From: Dyella sp. C11
GTDB taxonomy: Bacteria; Pseudomonadota; Gammaproteobacteria; Xanthomonadales; Rhodanobacteraceae
DNA length: 64,000 nt
Direction of reading: 5' to 3'
Assembly: GCF_003121485.1 (NCBI RefSeq)
Contig: NZ_QAVX01000002.1
Span: 1-64,000 of the forward strand
The translations under genes were made by a program, and so were the position numbers. The notes under the pieces are model-generated. The model did not search any database. It saw nothing but the letters and a program-made list of their open reading frames with translations, and had not been told where the DNA came from. Below, in pieces: positions 19,111-28,326 of the stretch (positions within the stretch are counted from its first letter, which is position 1; each line of letters begins with the position of its first letter).

Positions 19111-19680
19111 ATGTCCCACCCTCTTTCCCTGCTCGAACAGCGCCACTCCGTGCCGTCCCGCCAACTGGGCGCACCCGGTCCCGACGCGGCCACGCTGAAA
19201 GCGATGCTGGAAGCATCGATTCGCGTACCGGACCACGGCAAGCTCGAACCGTTTCGCCTGCTGTTGATCCAGGGCGACGACAAGCTCGCCTTCGGCCAGA
19301 AACTCGCGGAACTCTCGCTGCGGGTGAATCCGCACATGACCGATTCCAAGCGCGAGAAAGACCGAACCCGCTACGACTTCGCACCGCTTGTCGTGGTGGT
19401 GATTGCGCGCACCGACGACGAAAGCAAAGTGCCGGTGATCGAGCAGCAACTCACCGCCGGATGCGTCGCCTATAACCTGCTGCTCGCCGCGGAAGCGATG
19501 GGTTTTGGCGCGCAATGGCTTACCGGCTGGGCCGCCTATGATCGCGAGGCCGCTGCCATCATGGGCTTGAAGGACAACGAGCAGGTCATCGGCTTCGTGC
19601 ACATCGGCACGTCGCAGATCGACGTACCCGATCGCGAGCGCCCGCGGCTCGCCGACGTGGTCAGCACATGGACTCCGTGA
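19111..19680 (+). CDS. Nitroreductase family protein (YdjA-like)
   Basis: A 189-aa flavin-dependent oxidoreductase. The FMN contact RHSVPSRQL is near the start, followed by the helix EASIRVPDHGKLEPFRLLLI and the FGAQWLTGWA segment of the small YdjA-type nitroreductases. It should bind FMN as a dimer and use NAD(P)H. The last 13 nt overlap the start of the exonuclease gene, so the two are probably co-transcribed. Confidence 0.85.
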   Translation: MSHPLSLLEQRHSVPSRQLGAPGPDAATLKAMLEASIRVPDHGKLEPFRLLLIQGDDKLAFGQKLAELSLRVNPHMTDSKREKDRTRYDFAPLVVVVIARTDDESKVPVIEQQLTAGCVAYNLLLAAEAMGFGAQWLTGWAAYDREAAAIMGLKDNEQVIGFVHIGTSQIDVPDRERPRLADVVSTWTP

Positions 19681-20567
19681 GCCGACCGGCCGCCCATCTC
19701 GTCGATGGCAGCCTCTATGTATTCCGCGCCTGGCATTCCATGCCGGACGAGTTTCACGATGTGGACGGCCATCCGGTCAACGCCGTGCATGGCTTCACGC
19801 GCTTTCTTTGCGAACTGCTTGAACGCGTGAAGCCCGAACACGTGGCCGTGGCGTTCGACGCTTCGCTGACCACCTCGTTTCGCAACGCGATCTACCCGGC
19901 GTACAAGGCCAACCGCGAGCTACCGCCGCCGGATCTGGAACGCCAGTTCGTGCTGTGTCGCGAAGTGACGCTGGCGCTGGGCATACCGGTACTGATCGAC
20001 CACACCTTCGAGGCCGACGACCTGATCGGCAGCGCGCTGTGGAGCCTGCGCGGGCACGGCTTCCGCAGCGTCATCGTGTCGGCAGACAAGGACTTCGGCC
20101 AGTTGCTCGGCGAACACGACGAGCAGTGGGATTACGCGCGCAACCTGCGCTGGGGTCCGGCCGGCGTGCACGAGAAAATGGGCGTGCATCCGCATCAAGT
20201 GGCGGATTTTCTCGCCCTGTGCGGCGACGCCGTGGACAACATTCCCGGCGTGCCCGGTGTGGGCGCGAAAACCGCGGCGGCATTGTTGGCGCATTTCGGC
20301 AGTCTGGACGCATTGCTGGAACGTGTGGACGAAGTGCCGTTCCTGCGCATCCGTGGCGCAGCCAGTTGCGCAGTGAAGCTGCGCGAGCATGCGGAAGCGG
20401 CACGGCTTTATCGTCGTCTCACGCGCATTGCACTGGATGCACCAGTGCCACCGGAAGCGGACGCGCTGCGACGGCTGCGTGGCGAGCAGGACGCGATGGA
20501 CGCGCTGTGCGAACGGTTGCGATTTGGGCCGCTGACGCGCACGCGGTTGAAGGCACTGCTAGGCTGA
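19668..20567 (+). CDS. 5'-3' exonuclease (flap endonuclease type, no polymerase domain)
   Basis: A 299-aa protein of the PolI N-terminal exonuclease family. Metal-binding acidic residues are visible in HLVDGSLYVFRAWH, VAFDAS, FEADDLIG and SADKDFGQL. The DNA-binding helix-three-turn-helix is GDAVDNIPGVPGVGAKTAAAL. The Klenow part is absent, as in E. coli ExoIX and similar stand-alone enzymes; the longer length and complete acidic set make activity likely. The start overlaps the nitroreductase gene. A REP hairpin follows. Confidence 0.88.
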   Translation: MDSVSRPAAHLVDGSLYVFRAWHSMPDEFHDVDGHPVNAVHGFTRFLCELLERVKPEHVAVAFDASLTTSFRNAIYPAYKANRELPPPDLERQFVLCREVTLALGIPVLIDHTFEADDLIGSALWSLRGHGFRSVIVSADKDFGQLLGEHDEQWDYARNLRWGPAGVHEKMGVHPHQVADFLALCGDAVDNIPGVPGVGAKTAAALLAHFGSLDALLERVDEVPFLRIRGAASCAVKLREHAEAARLYRRLTRIALDAPVPPEADALRRLRGEQDAMDALCERLRFGPLTRTRLKALLG

Positions 20568-20583
20568 TTTCACGACGTTTTTT

Positions 20584-20665
20584 TGTAGGAGCGCACTTGT
20601 GCGCGACCAGCTAGCGACACGATACGCCTGTCGCGCAACGGTCGCGCACAAGTGCGCTCCTACAG
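20584..20665. repeat. REP-like inverted repeat, family B
   Basis: TGTAGGAGCGCACTTGTGCG at one end and its inverted copy at the other (ending GCGCTCCTACA at 20665) enclose about 30 nt. The same family recurs at 21539-21614, 32241-32320 and 34191-34304, and as a half-copy near 23873. It lies between the exonuclease and AraC genes and may also act as a transcript end. Confidence 0.88.
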
Positions 20666-20686
20666 AGACCGGCTTTCCGCAGTAGC

Positions 20687-21520
20687 ATGGGCCCCATGCA
20701 AGGCGTCCCCTCCACCTTCCCATCGCAACGCGATGCCGCCGAATTCCGCCTGGCGGCGCACAGGCCGGGCGTGGAGCTTTATCGCGCGCACATCGTGCGG
20801 CATGCGTTCGAGCCGCATACGCATGACGGCTTCGGCCTGGGTGCGATTGAATCGGGCGTGGAGCGCTTCCGCTATCGCGGCGCCGATCATCTCGCACCGG
20901 CTGATTCGGTGGTGATGATGAACCCCGATGAGTTGCATACCGGGCGCGCCGAAACCGAAGGTGGCTGGCACTACCGCATGGCTTACATCGAGCCGGATGT
21001 CGTCGCGGATGTCACCGGCGAACCAGGCTGGTGGTTCAGTGACGTGGTTCGGGAAGACCTGCCCAGCGCGCGTCGCATTACCGCGCTGCTCGATGCGTTG
21101 TGGCAGACACGTGAGCCGCTGGCGTTCGACAGCCTGCTGCACGAATTGCTGAGTCTTTATCGGCGCCATGCGAAGGTGCCGCGCAAGGCCTCCGACGGTG
21201 CGCCGTCGCGCTTCGCGCCGGTGGTGGATTACCTCCACGCGCATCTCTCGCAGCGCCTGACACTCGATGAACTGGCAGCCGTCGCCGGCCTGAGCCCGTT
21301 CCATTTCCTGCGTCAGTTCCAGGCGCAGCACCACGCCACGCCACAGCAGATGTTGATGGCGTTCCGGCTTGCGGAGGCGAAGCGCCAGCTCTCACGAGGT
21401 GAGGCGCCCGCGCAGGTGGCTGCTGCCGTGGGACTGGCGGATCAGGCGCATTTGACGCGCGCCTTCGCGCGTCGCTATGGCGTGACGCCTGCGCGATATC
21501 AGCGCGCGTTGCGTCTCTAG
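20687..21520 (+). CDS. AraC-family transcriptional regulator
   Basis: A 277-aa protein with an N-terminal cupin sensor (HTHDGFGLGAIESGVERFRYRG, split over strands; about residues 20-110) and a C-terminal double helix-turn-helix (LTLDELAAVAGLSPFHFLRQF; ARRYGVTPARYQR). The first half resembles the AraC_binding domain of regulators of small-molecule exporters, and a DMT exporter-type gene lies next downstream in the same direction. M4 is an equally good start. The inducer is unknown. Confidence 0.88.
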   Translation: MGPMQGVPSTFPSQRDAAEFRLAAHRPGVELYRAHIVRHAFEPHTHDGFGLGAIESGVERFRYRGADHLAPADSVVMMNPDELHTGRAETEGGWHYRMAYIEPDVVADVTGEPGWWFSDVVREDLPSARRITALLDALWQTREPLAFDSLLHELLSLYRRHAKVPRKASDGAPSRFAPVVDYLHAHLSQRLTLDELAAVAGLSPFHFLRQFQAQHHATPQQMLMAFRLAEAKRQLSRGEAPAQVAAAVGLADQAHLTRAFARRYGVTPARYQRALRL

Positions 21521-21538
21521 CGACGCATCCCTCCACCT

Positions 21539-21614
21539 GTGGGAGCGCACCCTGTGCGCGACGAATCTCGCGGTGAGTTGAGGGGGGCCGTCGCGCACAG
21601 GGTGCGCTCCCACA
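21539..21614. repeat. REP-like inverted repeat, family B
   Basis: TGTGGGAGCGCACCCTGTGC and its inverted copy (ending GCGCTCCCACA) face each other around about 26 nt, just after the AraC-family gene. Confidence 0.88.
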
Positions 21615-21723
21615 AAGGTAGCTGCCTGTCGAGATGGTTATCGGCATAGAGCCACCAGGACAGCGGCGACACGACCGCAATCTCGTACAAGACGACACCG
21701 CCTCCACTCATCACGCTGCACCC

Positions 21724-22686
21724 ATGTGGACAGGCATTCTCTACGCACTTACCGCCGGACTGATGTGGGGGCTGGTCTTCGTCAGCCCGCTGCTGCTGCC
21801 GGACTATCCCGCGGCGCTGCAATCCGTGGGTCGTTATCTCGCCTTTGGCGTGATCGCGCTGCCGCTGGCATGGATGGACAGGCGCGCGCTGCAACAACTC
21901 GCGCGCGCCGACTGGATGGAGGCGCTCAAGCTCGCCGCCGTGGGCAACCTGCTTTATTACCTGTGCCTGGCCAGTGCCATCCAACTGGCGGGCGCGCCGC
22001 TGCCCACCATGATCATCGGCACGCTGCCGGTGGTCATCGCCATCAGCGCCAACCTGCGCGATGCCCATCGTGATGGTCGCCTGCCGTGGCTGGCCCTGTT
22101 GCCGTCCTTGGTGCTTATCGCCGGTGGCATTGCGTGCGTGAATCGCGCGGAGCTCGCCGCGCTGGATCAGCCATCGACGGCTGATCTCTGGCGCTATGCG
22201 CGAGGTGGCCTGCTCGCGCTGGGCGCCGTGGTCTGCTGGACGTGGTATCCGCTGCGCAACGCCGACTGGTTGCGGCGGCATCCCGACCGTAACCCACGCA
22301 CATGGGCCACCGCCCAGGGCCTGGCTACGTTGCCGCTCGCGTTGGGCGGCTATGCGTTGCTGTGGTCGTTGATGAAGGTCGCCAACCATCCGTTTGCGAT
22401 GCCGTTCGGTCCGCATCCGTGGCGTTTCGTCGGACTGATGGCCGCCATTGGCCTGTTTGCCTCATGGCTGGGCACGCTGTGCTGGAACGCTGCCAGCCAA
22501 CGCCTGCCGACGGCGCTGGCGGGACAGTTGATCGTGTTCGAGACGCTGGCTGCGCTGGCTTATGCCTTCGTGTTGCGCGGCCATCCACCCGGTGCACTCA
22601 CGTTGGCCGGCGTGGCGCTGCTGATCGCGGGCGTGGCATGGGCCGTGCGCATCAAGCCACGGCCGGTGGAGCTGGCGGTGGAATAA
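21724..22686 (+). CDS. EamA/DMT-family membrane transporter
   Basis: A 320-aa protein with about ten membrane helices arranged as two EamA halves. It begins MWTGILYALTAGLMWGLVFV and has GAVVCWTWYPLRNADW at the middle and LAGVALLIAGVAWAV at the end. Family members export amino acids, purines or other metabolites. An upstream ATG would add 30 polar residues that overlap the repeat region, so I use MWTGIL. The nearby AraC-type regulator is the likely controller. Confidence 0.85.
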   Translation: MWTGILYALTAGLMWGLVFVSPLLLPDYPAALQSVGRYLAFGVIALPLAWMDRRALQQLARADWMEALKLAAVGNLLYYLCLASAIQLAGAPLPTMIIGTLPVVIAISANLRDAHRDGRLPWLALLPSLVLIAGGIACVNRAELAALDQPSTADLWRYARGGLLALGAVVCWTWYPLRNADWLRRHPDRNPRTWATAQGLATLPLALGGYALLWSLMKVANHPFAMPFGPHPWRFVGLMAAIGLFASWLGTLCWNAASQRLPTALAGQLIVFETLAALAYAFVLRGHPPGALTLAGVALLIAGVAWAVRIKPRPVELAVE

Positions 22687-22726
22687 AGCGGCGTGCAGGT
22701 TGTGGCTGACATGAGGGAGGGGCAAC

Positions 22727-23335
22727 ATGCAGCCCTTCCCCTGCTGCATGGCCTCCTCGATGACCGCTCCGGAAAGCCGCATTCCCGCCGACGCCAACGC
22801 GCCCGTCGAAACCCTTTACGTCGGCAAATGGCTGAGCCTGCGCAAGCGCGGTCGCTGGGAATATGCCGAGCGCAACAACCCGGGTGGCGCGGTGATCATT
22901 CTGGCCGTCACGCCGGATGACCATGTGCTGTTCGTCGAGCAGTACCGCGTCTCCATTCTCAAGAACACCATCGAAATGCCCGCAGGCCTCGTTGGTGACC
23001 TGCACGACCATGGCGATGAAGACGCCTTGCTGGCGGCGGGTCGCGAACTGGAAGAGGAAACCGGGTATCGCTGCGGCCGGCTGGAATTCGTGCACGAAGG
23101 CCCGTCGTCGTCCGGCATGAGCACCGAGATGATCGCCTTCGTGCGTGCCTGGGATCTGGAAAAGGTCGGCCCGGGTGGCGGTGACGAGAGCGAAAACATC
23201 ATCGTGCACGAAGTGCCACGCGCGAAGGCCGGCCAGTGGCTGTTCGAGCGCGCCGCCGAGGGCTATTCCATCGACCCCAAGCTGTTTGCGGGCCTTTGGT
23301 TCATCGAGCACACGGAGCTGAAATCCATACGCTGA
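22727..23335 (+). CDS. Nudix hydrolase (ADP-ribose pyrophosphatase-like)
   Basis: A 202-aa Nudix protein. The Nudix helix is AGRELEEETGY (near residue 103), preceded by AGLVGDLHDHGDEDALLA; the box glycine is displaced by two residues through a small insertion. VEQYRVSILKNTIEMPAGL before it resembles ADP-ribose and GDP-mannose pyrophosphatases. The start with GGGAGGGG before it is preferred over the later ATG at 22760. Substrate inferred from family only. Confidence 0.83.
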   Translation: MQPFPCCMASSMTAPESRIPADANAPVETLYVGKWLSLRKRGRWEYAERNNPGGAVIILAVTPDDHVLFVEQYRVSILKNTIEMPAGLVGDLHDHGDEDALLAAGRELEEETGYRCGRLEFVHEGPSSSGMSTEMIAFVRAWDLEKVGPGGGDESENIIVHEVPRAKAGQWLFERAAEGYSIDPKLFAGLWFIEHTELKSIR

Positions 23336-23427
23336 ACGCTTCGTGCATCGCGCGCTAAAGAATCCGGGGTTTGTGCCGATCAGTGTCATGTCGACCCTTT
23401 GACCTGACTCTCATCACGGACCCCCTT

Positions 23428-23793
23428 ATGAAGAAGACCCTGATCGCTGCCGCCCTGCTCCTGATGGCCCCGCTGGCCTCGCACGCTGCCTGCGCCCCGA
23501 CCGATTTCGCCGTGCAGGATTTCAAGATGAAGCTGGTCGGCGCCGGCGCCGCTGCACGTCTCAGCCTGACCGGCCAGCTGGTGAACCATTGCGCTGAAGC
23601 TGCCGCTGCGCAGATCACCATCGATGCGAAGGACCCGTCGGGCAAGGTCATCCAGAGCAAGAAGGGCTGGCCGGCCGGTACCACCAACATTGGCCCGGGC
23701 CAGTCGGTGGACTTCGATCTGGGCCGCCTGTTCCGCTTCGATCCCGAAATGCAGTCGTACACCGTCGGCGTGGCCGACGTGCGTACCTGGTAA
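23428..23793 (+). CDS. Small exported protein, unknown function
   Basis: A 121-aa protein with a clear signal peptide (MKKTLIAAALLLMAPLASHA) and a mature beta-rich domain with two cysteines (CAPTDF, NHCAE) that could form a disulfide. The LTGQLVNHCAEAA..ITIDAKDPSGKV pattern resembles immunoglobulin-like periplasmic domains. No family assigned. It is a single gene with its own terminator. Confidence 0.75.
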   Translation: MKKTLIAAALLLMAPLASHAACAPTDFAVQDFKMKLVGAGAAARLSLTGQLVNHCAEAAAAQITIDAKDPSGKVIQSKKGWPAGTTNIGPGQSVDFDLGRLFRFDPEMQSYTVGVADVRTW

Positions 23794-23844
23794 CGAGTCC
23801 TTTGATACAAGCCCTGTACGCAGGCTCTGTTTTGGTTTTACTTG

Positions 23845-23869
23845 AGGCCCCTGACGGGGCCTTTTTTTT
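23845..23869 (+). terminator. Rho-independent terminator
   Basis: Stem AGGCCCC / GGGGCCT with loop TGAC and an eight-T run, 51 nt after the small exported protein gene. A family B REP half-copy follows directly. Confidence 0.93.
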
Positions 23870-24005
23870 GGGGAGCGCACCCTGTAAATGTGACGTGGTT
23901 CAAGTTTTCGGGGCTTTGTCCGATATGCTTGGATGACCACCCACCGCCTCGTCGAGGCCCGGGGTTCCCCGCGATCACGAGGGCGCCCTGGCAGCAGGGA
24001 GCGCC

Positions 24006-25181
24006 ATGCAGTTAGATATTCCAACTCTGACGATAGTCAGCCTGCTGATGAGCATCGGCGCGGCGATTGGATTCACGTCGCTGATGGCCGTGCTGAACAC
24101 GCAAAGGGTGCTGCGCATCTGGGTAACCAGCATCTGGATCAACACGCTGGGCATCATCCTGATCGGCCTGCGCAACCATATTCCCGACGTCATTTCGATC
24201 GTGATCGGCAACGGCCTGCTGGTGATCGGCAACGTGCTGGTGCTCAAAGGCATCGTCCAACACCTGGGGCTGGCTTTGCGCTGGCGTTGGCCCGGCGTGC
24301 TTGCGGTGGTGTATACCGGCGCCATCGCGTGGTTTGCCCTGGTCACGCCCAATCTGGGCGCTCGCCTGCTCGCCGGCAGCCTGCAGGCCATGGCGTTCAA
24401 CTTTGCCTACGCTTACCTGCTGCTGCGCTACAGCGAATTGGACATACGCAAGAGTTGCCGCATCGCCGGCGCGTTGCTCACCATCAACGGCCTGTTTTAT
24501 CTCGGGCGGGCCTTTGTGCCACTCAACCCGGGCGCCAACCAGAACCTGATGCATGCCGGCCTGCCAGTGGCGGCTACCTACGTGATCGGCATCCTCACCA
24601 CGCTGGCGTCGTATTTCGCGCTGCTGCAGTTGATTACCGAGCGATTGATGGTGGACCTGCGCCGCGCCGCACGCACCGACGGCCTGACCGGCCTGCTCAA
24701 CCGCAGCGCCATCGTCGCCGAAGGGCGCGCATCGCTGGAGCACTGCCTGGAGCGCGGGCAATCGTTCGCGCTGATGATCTTCGACCTCGATCACTTCAAG
24801 CAGATCAACGACAGTTGGGGGCATGACGCCGGTGATGCCGTGCTGCGCCACGTCACGCAGATGCTGCGCAAGTCGATCCAGTGGCCGGGTTACCTCGCCA
24901 GCCGCTATGGCGGCGAGGAATTCGTGGTGGCACTGCCAGGCGCCACGCTCGCGCAGGGATTGCAGGCGGCGGAGCGTTTGCGCCACGCGCTGGCCGAATC
25001 GCAGGCACGCGTGGGGGAACACACCATTCCCGTCACCGCCAGCATTGGCGTGGCCATTGCCAGGCATGGAACACGCTTCGAGCACCTGGTGCGCCAGGCC
25101 GATCAGGCGATGTATCGCACCAAGTTCGATGGCCGCAATGGCGTGAGCTCCGCCGAAGAACAGGACGCATCCTTCGCCTGA
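24006..25181 (+). CDS. Membrane diguanylate cyclase (GGDEF)
   Basis: A 391-aa protein: about six or seven membrane helices (residues 1-210), then a C-terminal GGDEF domain (about 225-385). The catalytic motif is RYGGEEFVVALPG, with DGLTGLLNR and the metal-binding FDLDHFKQINDSWGHDAGD, so it should make cyclic di-GMP from GTP. The inhibitory RxxD site is absent: the equivalent position reads WPGY. Its proximity to the chemotaxis cluster fits a motility role, but it is a separate transcription unit. Confidence 0.9.
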   Translation: MQLDIPTLTIVSLLMSIGAAIGFTSLMAVLNTQRVLRIWVTSIWINTLGIILIGLRNHIPDVISIVIGNGLLVIGNVLVLKGIVQHLGLALRWRWPGVLAVVYTGAIAWFALVTPNLGARLLAGSLQAMAFNFAYAYLLLRYSELDIRKSCRIAGALLTINGLFYLGRAFVPLNPGANQNLMHAGLPVAATYVIGILTTLASYFALLQLITERLMVDLRRAARTDGLTGLLNRSAIVAEGRASLEHCLERGQSFALMIFDLDHFKQINDSWGHDAGDAVLRHVTQMLRKSIQWPGYLASRYGGEEFVVALPGATLAQGLQAAERLRHALAESQARVGEHTIPVTASIGVAIARHGTRFEHLVRQADQAMYRTKFDGRNGVSSAEEQDASFA

Positions 25182-25278
25182 GCAACCCGTTCACGCAGTG
25201 TCATATCGACCATCGGCTGCGACGCCAGGCCGGCGTCACTTCGTCGTCTGCGTGAGAAAACCTCGGCGTGGAAGCTGC

Positions 25279-25315
25279 GCCGGAACCACGTTCACTGATG
25301 CATCGTGGTTCCGGC
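25279..25315. terminator. 12-bp hairpin between convergent genes
   Basis: Perfect arms GCCGGAACCACG / CGTGGTTCCGGC around a 13-nt loop, in the 292-bp gap between the diguanylate cyclase and the convergent STAS gene. Two smaller CCGG-based hairpins follow up to about 25420; nothing else is evident in this gap. No T-run. Confidence 0.5.
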
Positions 25316-25473
25316 AAAGACCGGGTTCGTTGCCTGCCACATGTCGTCGATCAGGTCTCATGGCAGTGGGCCGGAAACAACATCATGGTCTTACCGGCAA
25401 CGACACCCGGTCTTCACCGGTGGCACATGGTACCGCGACCAGCGTCAAGAAGGCATCGTTGTCGTGATGTCGT

Positions 25474-25776
25474 TCAGTGCAGCACGAACAGCTTGTCGAA
25501 TCCCGCCACGCGCAACGTGCCACGCAGGCTGGTATCGGCGTTGACGATGCGGATCTCCGAACGGTCCGCACCCGCGTGTTCGCGCAGCAGAAGCAGCATG
25601 CCGAGCGCGGAGCTGTCCATGCTGGACACTTCGCCCAGATCGATGACGTAGCTGCGCGCGGCACGGCCGCCGAGACAGGCATCGTGGAAATCGCGATGCA
25701 CGGTGAAATCGAAACGCTCGCCCAGCTGCAGCGTGACGCAATCGAGGTCGGGATCGTGGTGGACGGTCAGGCTCAT
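25474..25776 (-). CDS. STAS-domain protein (anti-sigma antagonist-like)
   Basis: A 100-aa single STAS domain (VTLQLGERFDFTVHRDFHDA; YVIDLGEVSSMDSSALGMLLLL). The phosphorylatable serine of anti-anti-sigma factors is present in SMDSSALG. It is the last gene of the minus-strand chemosensory operon, after the 394-aa MCP-like gene. A second STAS gene opens the other half of this cluster at 38767. The start at MSLTVHH has AGGAA upstream. The partner kinase or phosphatase is not in the window. Confidence 0.85.
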   Translation of the reverse strand: MSLTVHHDPDLDCVTLQLGERFDFTVHRDFHDACLGGRAARSYVIDLGEVSSMDSSALGMLLLLREHAGADRSEIRIVNADTSLRGTLRVAGFDKLFVLH

Positions 25777-25920
25777 CGTGGTATTTCCTGTGGCAGTGCG
25801 ATCCGCCGGGACCGCTCGCAAACCTGGCACGGCGTGCCCGATTTGTTGAAGCCAAACCCGACCAGAAGTCAGGCTTGAGCAAGCCGGCGGCGCGCCTTGG
25901 CACGCTGCCGGCCGTCGGAA

Positions 25921-27105
25921 TCAGAACAGTTCGATCTCGCCCGCATCCATCGAATTCTGCAGCGCCGGGCCGCGCGAACGGATGCGTGCCTTCTCGCGCT
26001 GAATGGCCAGGCGGCTGCGCACGCGCTCGGCACGCTGCGCCAGCGCTTCGGCATCGATGGGATTGCAGGCGAGTTCCTGGATGTCGCGCGTGCATTCGGT
26101 GGTGATGTCCTGCAGCTCCACCAGGCGCTGGCGCGTCTGGTTGATCAGCTGGCTCAGGATGTCCTCGAACTGCAGCGAGCGAACCGTGGTGGCCACGTCG
26201 GTACCCAGGCCGCGGTTGATCTCCACCACCTGGTCGGCCACCTTGCTGGTACGTGCGTCGCTTTCGGTCACGTGCGCCATCATGGCGTCAATGCCGCCCT
26301 TGGCCGACAGCGCCACGTTCAGATCCTGCGACGCCATGGTGCCGACCAGGCCACGCAGCTGCTCCATCGCGGTACGCGCACGCTCCACGTGGCTGCCGAT
26401 CTGCTCGTTGAACTGGTTGGAATGGCTGGCGAGGTTGCGGATCTCGCCGGCCACCACCGCGAAACCGCGGCCGGATTCACCCGCACGCGCTGCCTCGATG
26501 GCCGCGTTGAGGGCCAGCAGGTTGGTTTCCTCGGCGATGGTGTTCACGTTCTTCAGCAGGCCGAACACGGCATCCATTTCCTTGGCCATGCCGTCGATGC
26601 GGTAGACGATGCGCAGGCTTTCGCGCGACATCTGCACCACCATGTCCACGAAATGCTCCAGCAGGTCGCTGGTGCGCGCCGCGAAATCCTGCACGGACAC
26701 GCCTTCGCCCTGCCCGTCGATGATCTGGCGCAGCAGCGACTGCTGCATGCCCGTCTTGCGCGACAGGCCGTCGAAGCCGCCACCCAGCTCGGTCACCGCG
26801 TCGCGCAACAGGTCCATCGCCTGGTGCAGTTCGCGCGTGGCGTGACCGAGTTCGTCGACCAGCGAGCTGCGCACTTCTTCCAGTGCTTCGCGTACCGGTT
26901 CGTGGTGCTCAAGCGACGCCTGGATGACGGGCTCGACGACCGGCACGGCGCGGCGCGTCTCGACGATCCACGCGGCCGTGAGCAGCACGATCAGCACGGG
27001 GCCAAGCCACGCGGACGGCCAGGCCATGGTCAACACCAGCGCGATGGCGCTGGTGCCCAGACCGATTACCGGGCGTTTTTGCAGGAAGGAAAGAAGAGCG
27101 TCCAT
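25921..27105 (-). CDS. MCP-like signalling protein without periplasmic domain
   Basis: A 394-aa protein with two adjacent membrane helices near the start (about residues 13-50) and almost no periplasmic loop. The methyl-accepting signalling tip follows: [20 protein letters not shown] and [16 protein letters not shown] (around residues 190-230). There is no HAMP or ligand domain, so it probably senses a membrane or cytoplasmic cue. It follows cheB by 15 nt in the same operon. Its C-terminal GEIELF closely matches the end of CheD (GEVELF). Confidence 0.88.
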   Translation of the reverse strand: MDALLSFLQKRPVIGLGTSAIALVLTMAWPSAWLGPVLIVLLTAAWIVETRRAVPVVEPVIQASLEHHEPVREALEEVRSSLVDELGHATRELHQAMDLLRDAVTELGGGFDGLSRKTGMQQSLLRQIIDGQGEGVSVQDFAARTSDLLEHFVDMVVQMSRESLRIVYRIDGMAKEMDAVFGLLKNVNTIAEETNLLALNAAIEAARAGESGRGFAVVAGEIRNLASHSNQFNEQIGSHVERARTAMEQLRGLVGTMASQDLNVALSAKGGIDAMMAHVTESDARTSKVADQVVEINRGLGTDVATTVRSLQFEDILSQLINQTRQRLVELQDITTECTRDIQELACNPIDAEALAQRAERVRSRLAIQREKARIRSRGPALQNSMDAGEIELF

Positions 27106-27120
27106 AGGGATATCCGCAGA

Positions 27121-28218
27121 TCAGTTGGCCGCCACAGCGGCGCGGGAAACAGGTTGTTGCGCCATCGCGAGCAGACGCGCGGCAATGTGGTCGAGCGGCA
27201 GCTTTTCGCTGGCGGCACCGAGCTTCCACGCAGCGCCGGGCATGCCCCACACCACGGACGACTCTTCGTCCTGCACCAGCGTGCGGGCACCGCCCTGCTG
27301 GAGTTCCAGCAGGCCGCGTGCGCCGTCGTCGCCCATGCCGGTGAGCAGCGCCGCGATGGCGGACTTGCCCACGCTGGCGGCCATCGAGCGGAACAGAACA
27401 TCCACGCTCGGCTTGTGACGGTTCACCGGCGGCCCGTTGTGCAGGCGGCATACGTACTTGGCGCCGTCCCACATCACCAGCAGATGTTCGCCACCCGGTG
27501 CGATGTAGGCATGGCCCGCCTGGATCGGCTGACCGTCGCGCGCTTCGCACACGCGCATGGCCGAACAGGTGTCCATGCGCTGCGCGAACGGGCCACTGAA
27601 GGCAGCGGGAATGTGTTGCGTGATGACGATGGGCGGCGCATCCGGCGGCATCGCCTCCAGCACCACGCGAATGGCTTCGGTGCCGCCGGTGGATGCACCG
27701 ATGGCGATGATGGGCATGCCACCGCGCGTGCCGGCGCTCTGCGCGCGAGGCAGCACGGCATCGGCGGTGAGGCGCGGCGGTACGTCGAGCTTGCGCACAG
27801 CGGTGCGCTGGCGCGGGCGCGCGAGCGCGGCCAGCTTTACCTTGGCGCAGATCTCCTGCGCGCCTTCGGCAAAGGTGGCGGCCAGATCGTTGCTCGGCTT
27901 GGTGAAGAAATCCACGGCGCCCAGTTCCAGCGCGCGCAGCGTGACTTCGGCGCCTTCCTGCGTCAGCGAGGACACCATCACCACCGGCATCGGCCGCAGG
28001 CGCATCAGGTTCTCGAGGAACGTGATGCCGTCCATGCGCGGCATTTCGACGTCGAGCGTGAGCACGTCCGGATTGAGCTGCTTGATCTTTTCGCGCGCGA
28101 TCAACGGATCGGCGGCGGTACCCACCACCTCGATGCCCGGATCGCACGAGAGCATGGTCGACAGCAGCTTCCGCACCAGTGCGGAGTCATCGACCACCAG
28201 GACACGTACTCTTTCCAT
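27121..28218 (-). CDS. cheB: Chemotaxis protein-glutamate methylesterase CheB
   Basis: A 365-aa response regulator. Receiver domain (1-125) with the phosphoacceptor Asp in [10 protein letters not shown] and Lys in FTKPS; C-terminal esterase domain with catalytic Ser in IGASTGG, His in TQHIPAAFS and Asp in [10 protein letters not shown]. It removes methyl groups from and deamidates chemoreceptors, opposing CheR. It sits between cheD and the MCP-like gene and is the only cheB in the window, although two cheA genes are present. Confidence 0.95.
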   Translation of the reverse strand: MERVRVLVVDDSALVRKLLSTMLSCDPGIEVVGTAADPLIAREKIKQLNPDVLTLDVEMPRMDGITFLENLMRLRPMPVVMVSSLTQEGAEVTLRALELGAVDFFTKPSNDLAATFAEGAQEICAKVKLAALARPRQRTAVRKLDVPPRLTADAVLPRAQSAGTRGGMPIIAIGASTGGTEAIRVVLEAMPPDAPPIVITQHIPAAFSGPFAQRMDTCSAMRVCEARDGQPIQAGHAYIAPGGEHLLVMWDGAKYVCRLHNGPPVNRHKPSVDVLFRSMAASVGKSAIAALLTGMGDDGARGLLELQQGGARTLVQDEESSVVWGMPGAAWKLGAASEKLPLDHIAARLLAMAQQPVSRAAVAAN

Positions 28219-28326
28219 CGTGATTTCATCTCGCCTTCGTCGTGCGGCGTGGCGCGTTCGTCCACATCCGCCGGCCCGTGTCGGCGCCTGATGCCAAGGG
28301 GAAAACCGTAAAAACGCGCGGCGGCG

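Noticed and set aside
25897-28311. An 804-aa plus-strand frame across the MCP-like and cheB genes
   Set aside because: Antisense shadow in GC-rich coding sequence, His/Arg-rich and without domains. Similar long frames at 29687-32140, 31437-33872 and 36111-38168 were rejected for the same reason.
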